From Limnohabitans sp. G3-2 (GTDB lineage Bacteria; Pseudomonadota; Gammaproteobacteria; Burkholderiales; Burkholderiaceae_C), in the NCBI RefSeq assembly GCF_002778275.1, contig NZ_NESG01000001.1:124001-188000 (forward strand): a stretch of DNA of 64,000 nt, written 5' to 3'. The translations under genes and the position numbers were made by a program. A model generated the notes under the pieces. That model worked only from the letters and a program-made list of their open reading frames with translations, searched no databases and had not been told where the DNA came from. Positions 62,837 through 64,000 of this stretch are shown here, in pieces. The first letter of the stretch is position 1, and each line of letters begins with the position of its first letter.

Positions 62837-64000
62837 TCAGAACGTGGCCTGAACCCCCAACTTGAAGCTGCGTCCCGGCAAAGGCGACTTGCCAAAAGCA
62901 GTACTCGTGAGGATGGAACTGGCGCTGTAGGCCAATTCGTTGGTCAGGTTGTCCATGCGGGCAAACCAATTGAGCACGGTGGCGTCCAGCTTCTGGCGGT
63001 AAGACACGCTGGCATTGACCAGGGTGTAGGCAGCCGTGGCCTTACTGCCGTCGGGCACGCGCTTTTGCGCCGCATGCCAGTCGGCACCTAGCCTGGCGCT
63101 CCAGGGGCCTTGACCGTGGACCAAGGTCGCACCCACACGCATGGGGGCGATGCGCGGTAAGGGCTCGCCTGAGCTTTCGTTGGTGGCCCGCACGGTGTCG
63201 GCCCGCCAGTCCAGATCGAGCGTCGAGGCGCCCTGCCACAGGCGCTGACGGCCGCTGACTTCCAGACCCTTGAATTGGGCCTTGACGCCTTGGTAAAGCT
63301 GCACGGGCAGTGAAGGCGTCGTTGGATCGTTGTCGACATCTTCAACAACACCCGTATCCATCAAACCAATGTAATTGGTGAAATGGCTTGCAAATGCTGT
63401 CACTGTCAATCGGTTGGGACCAGACTTCCAATCAAGACCAAGGTCCACACTGTTTGATTTCTCAAGTCGCAGCGTATCGTCACCGTTTTCGACTGCGTTG
63501 GTGGCGACATGCACTCCTTTTGCAAACAGCTCATAGTCTTTCGGCGCACGTTGTGTCATGGCGGCATGGCCTGTTAGGCTCCATGAGGGAGATAACCTGA
63601 ACAAAGCGCCGGTTGCCAAACTCAGAGGAGAAAAGCGCCGCACGCCAGTGACAAAATCACCCGGCCGATCTGGGTTACCCATGGATTCGACCCTCACAGT
63701 CTCCCAACGCGCACCGGCCGTGACTTGGCCCCAAGTGGTAGGCAGCTCTTCGTGCACAAAAAGGGCTTGGCTGCGCGTGCGGCTAAAAGGCGCAAAGGCT
63801 TCGCTTCCCACCGCAGAAAAGCGGCTCGACTCGGTCTGCACACCCACCACGCCTTGCCACCCCGCCAACGGGCGGTGTCGTGCCTCGATGCGCAGATCCT
63901 GGCCCTTATTGGCAAACACGGTGCCTACATCAGCGCCTTCAAACTCGGTATGTTGGTAATCGGTGTGGCTCAGGCGAGCTTTGACGCTGTCAAACCAGCC
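62837..64000 (-). CDS. TonB-dependent outer membrane receptor, ZnuD-like, N-terminus cut by window edge
   Basis: C-terminal 387 residues of a beta-barrel receptor; the frame is open to base 64000. Alternating beta strands continue to a terminal Phe (KLGVQATF), the usual outer-membrane insertion signal. The block HTDYQHTEFEGADVGTVF followed by NKGQDLRIEARHRPLAGWQG, and MTQRAPKDYELFAKGVHVAT, resemble the ZnuD group of zinc/haem receptors, but the plug domain lies outside the window so the substrate is inference. Confidence 0.85.
   Translation of the reverse strand, partial: GWFDSVKARLSHTDYQHTEFEGADVGTVFANKGQDLRIEARHRPLAGWQGVVGVQTESSRFSAVGSEAFAPFSRTRSQALFVHEELPTTWGQVTAGARWETVRVESMGNPDRPGDFVTGVRRFSPLSLATGALFRLSPSWSLTGHAAMTQRAPKDYELFAKGVHVATNAVENGDDTLRLEKSNSVDLGLDWKSGPNRLTVTAFASHFTNYIGLMDTGVVEDVDNDPTTPSLPVQLYQGVKAQFKGLEVSGRQRLWQGASTLDLDWRADTVRATNESSGEPLPRIAPMRVGATLVHGQGPWSARLGADWHAAQKRVPDGSKATAAYTLVNASVSYRQKLDATVLNWFARMDNLTNELAYSASSILTSTAFGKSPLPGRSFKLGVQATF

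Overview
The window is GC-rich, densely packed bacterial chromosome. NtrBC-controlled glnA, the Bug/TctC solute receptor, the RhlE helicase, the Entner-Doudoroff genes and several TRAP transporters together suggest a betaproteobacterium of the Burkholderiales, probably Comamonadaceae (inference from gene content; no rRNA is present). I see no tRNA, rRNA, CRISPR array, insertion sequence or integrase.

Layout. 1-5.6 kb: nitrogen regulation (ntrC cut by the window edge, ntrB, glnA with a sigma-54 promoter and two NtrC boxes). 5.6-18.4 kb: housekeeping and envelope genes (EI24 protein, fatty acid hydroxylase, polysaccharide deacetylase, beta-propeller, hydrolase, rRNA pseudouridine synthase, EttA, exonuclease, Bug receptor, RhlE), with REP-like palindromes and a 32-bp tandem repeat in the gaps. 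18.5-29.7 kb: a ketogluconate/idonate/gluconate locus (LacI-type regulator with two matching operators, hydroxyacid dehydrogenase, GntK, TRAP transporter, IdnO, IdnD, SDR, Gnd). 29.8-41.8 kb: a second sugar-acid locus (GntR-type regulator, TRAP transporter and enolase-superfamily dehydratase on the minus strand; IlvD/Edd dehydratase and DenD-like dehydrogenase diverging on the plus strand; then two keto-deoxy-sugar-acid kinases and the KDPGal aldolase). 41.8-47.4 kb: pirin, DTW and RIO proteins, then a short plus-strand operon ending in a protein with both signature motifs of halohydrin dehalogenases. 57.5-60 kb: eda and edd, into which both sugar-acid loci feed. 60-64 kb: ChaC, PdxH, an AEC permease and a TonB receptor cut by the window edge.

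The most notable region is 47.44-57.53 kb, a lower-GC island between two copies of the 3' end of eda. The intact eda lies at the right; a displaced 150-bp remnant of its 3' end lies at the left, as expected after integration into the end of a gene. The island encodes an acyl carrier protein, a ketosynthase, a six-ligand diiron protein, a 3-hydroxyacyl-ACP dehydratase, two precursor-like proteins (double-glycine leader, Ala/Gly-rich segment, Gly8 linker, nearly identical C-terminal domain), small membrane proteins that could give immunity, a lipoprotein peptidase of the C13 type, and a CvaA/CvaB-like exporter whose ABC protein carries a C39 leader peptidase. I read it as a microcin-like secreted peptide system joined to a small fatty-acid-type tailoring pathway. 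I do not recognise it as a described system.

Calls rest on reading translated sequence and motifs by eye; no database search was run.
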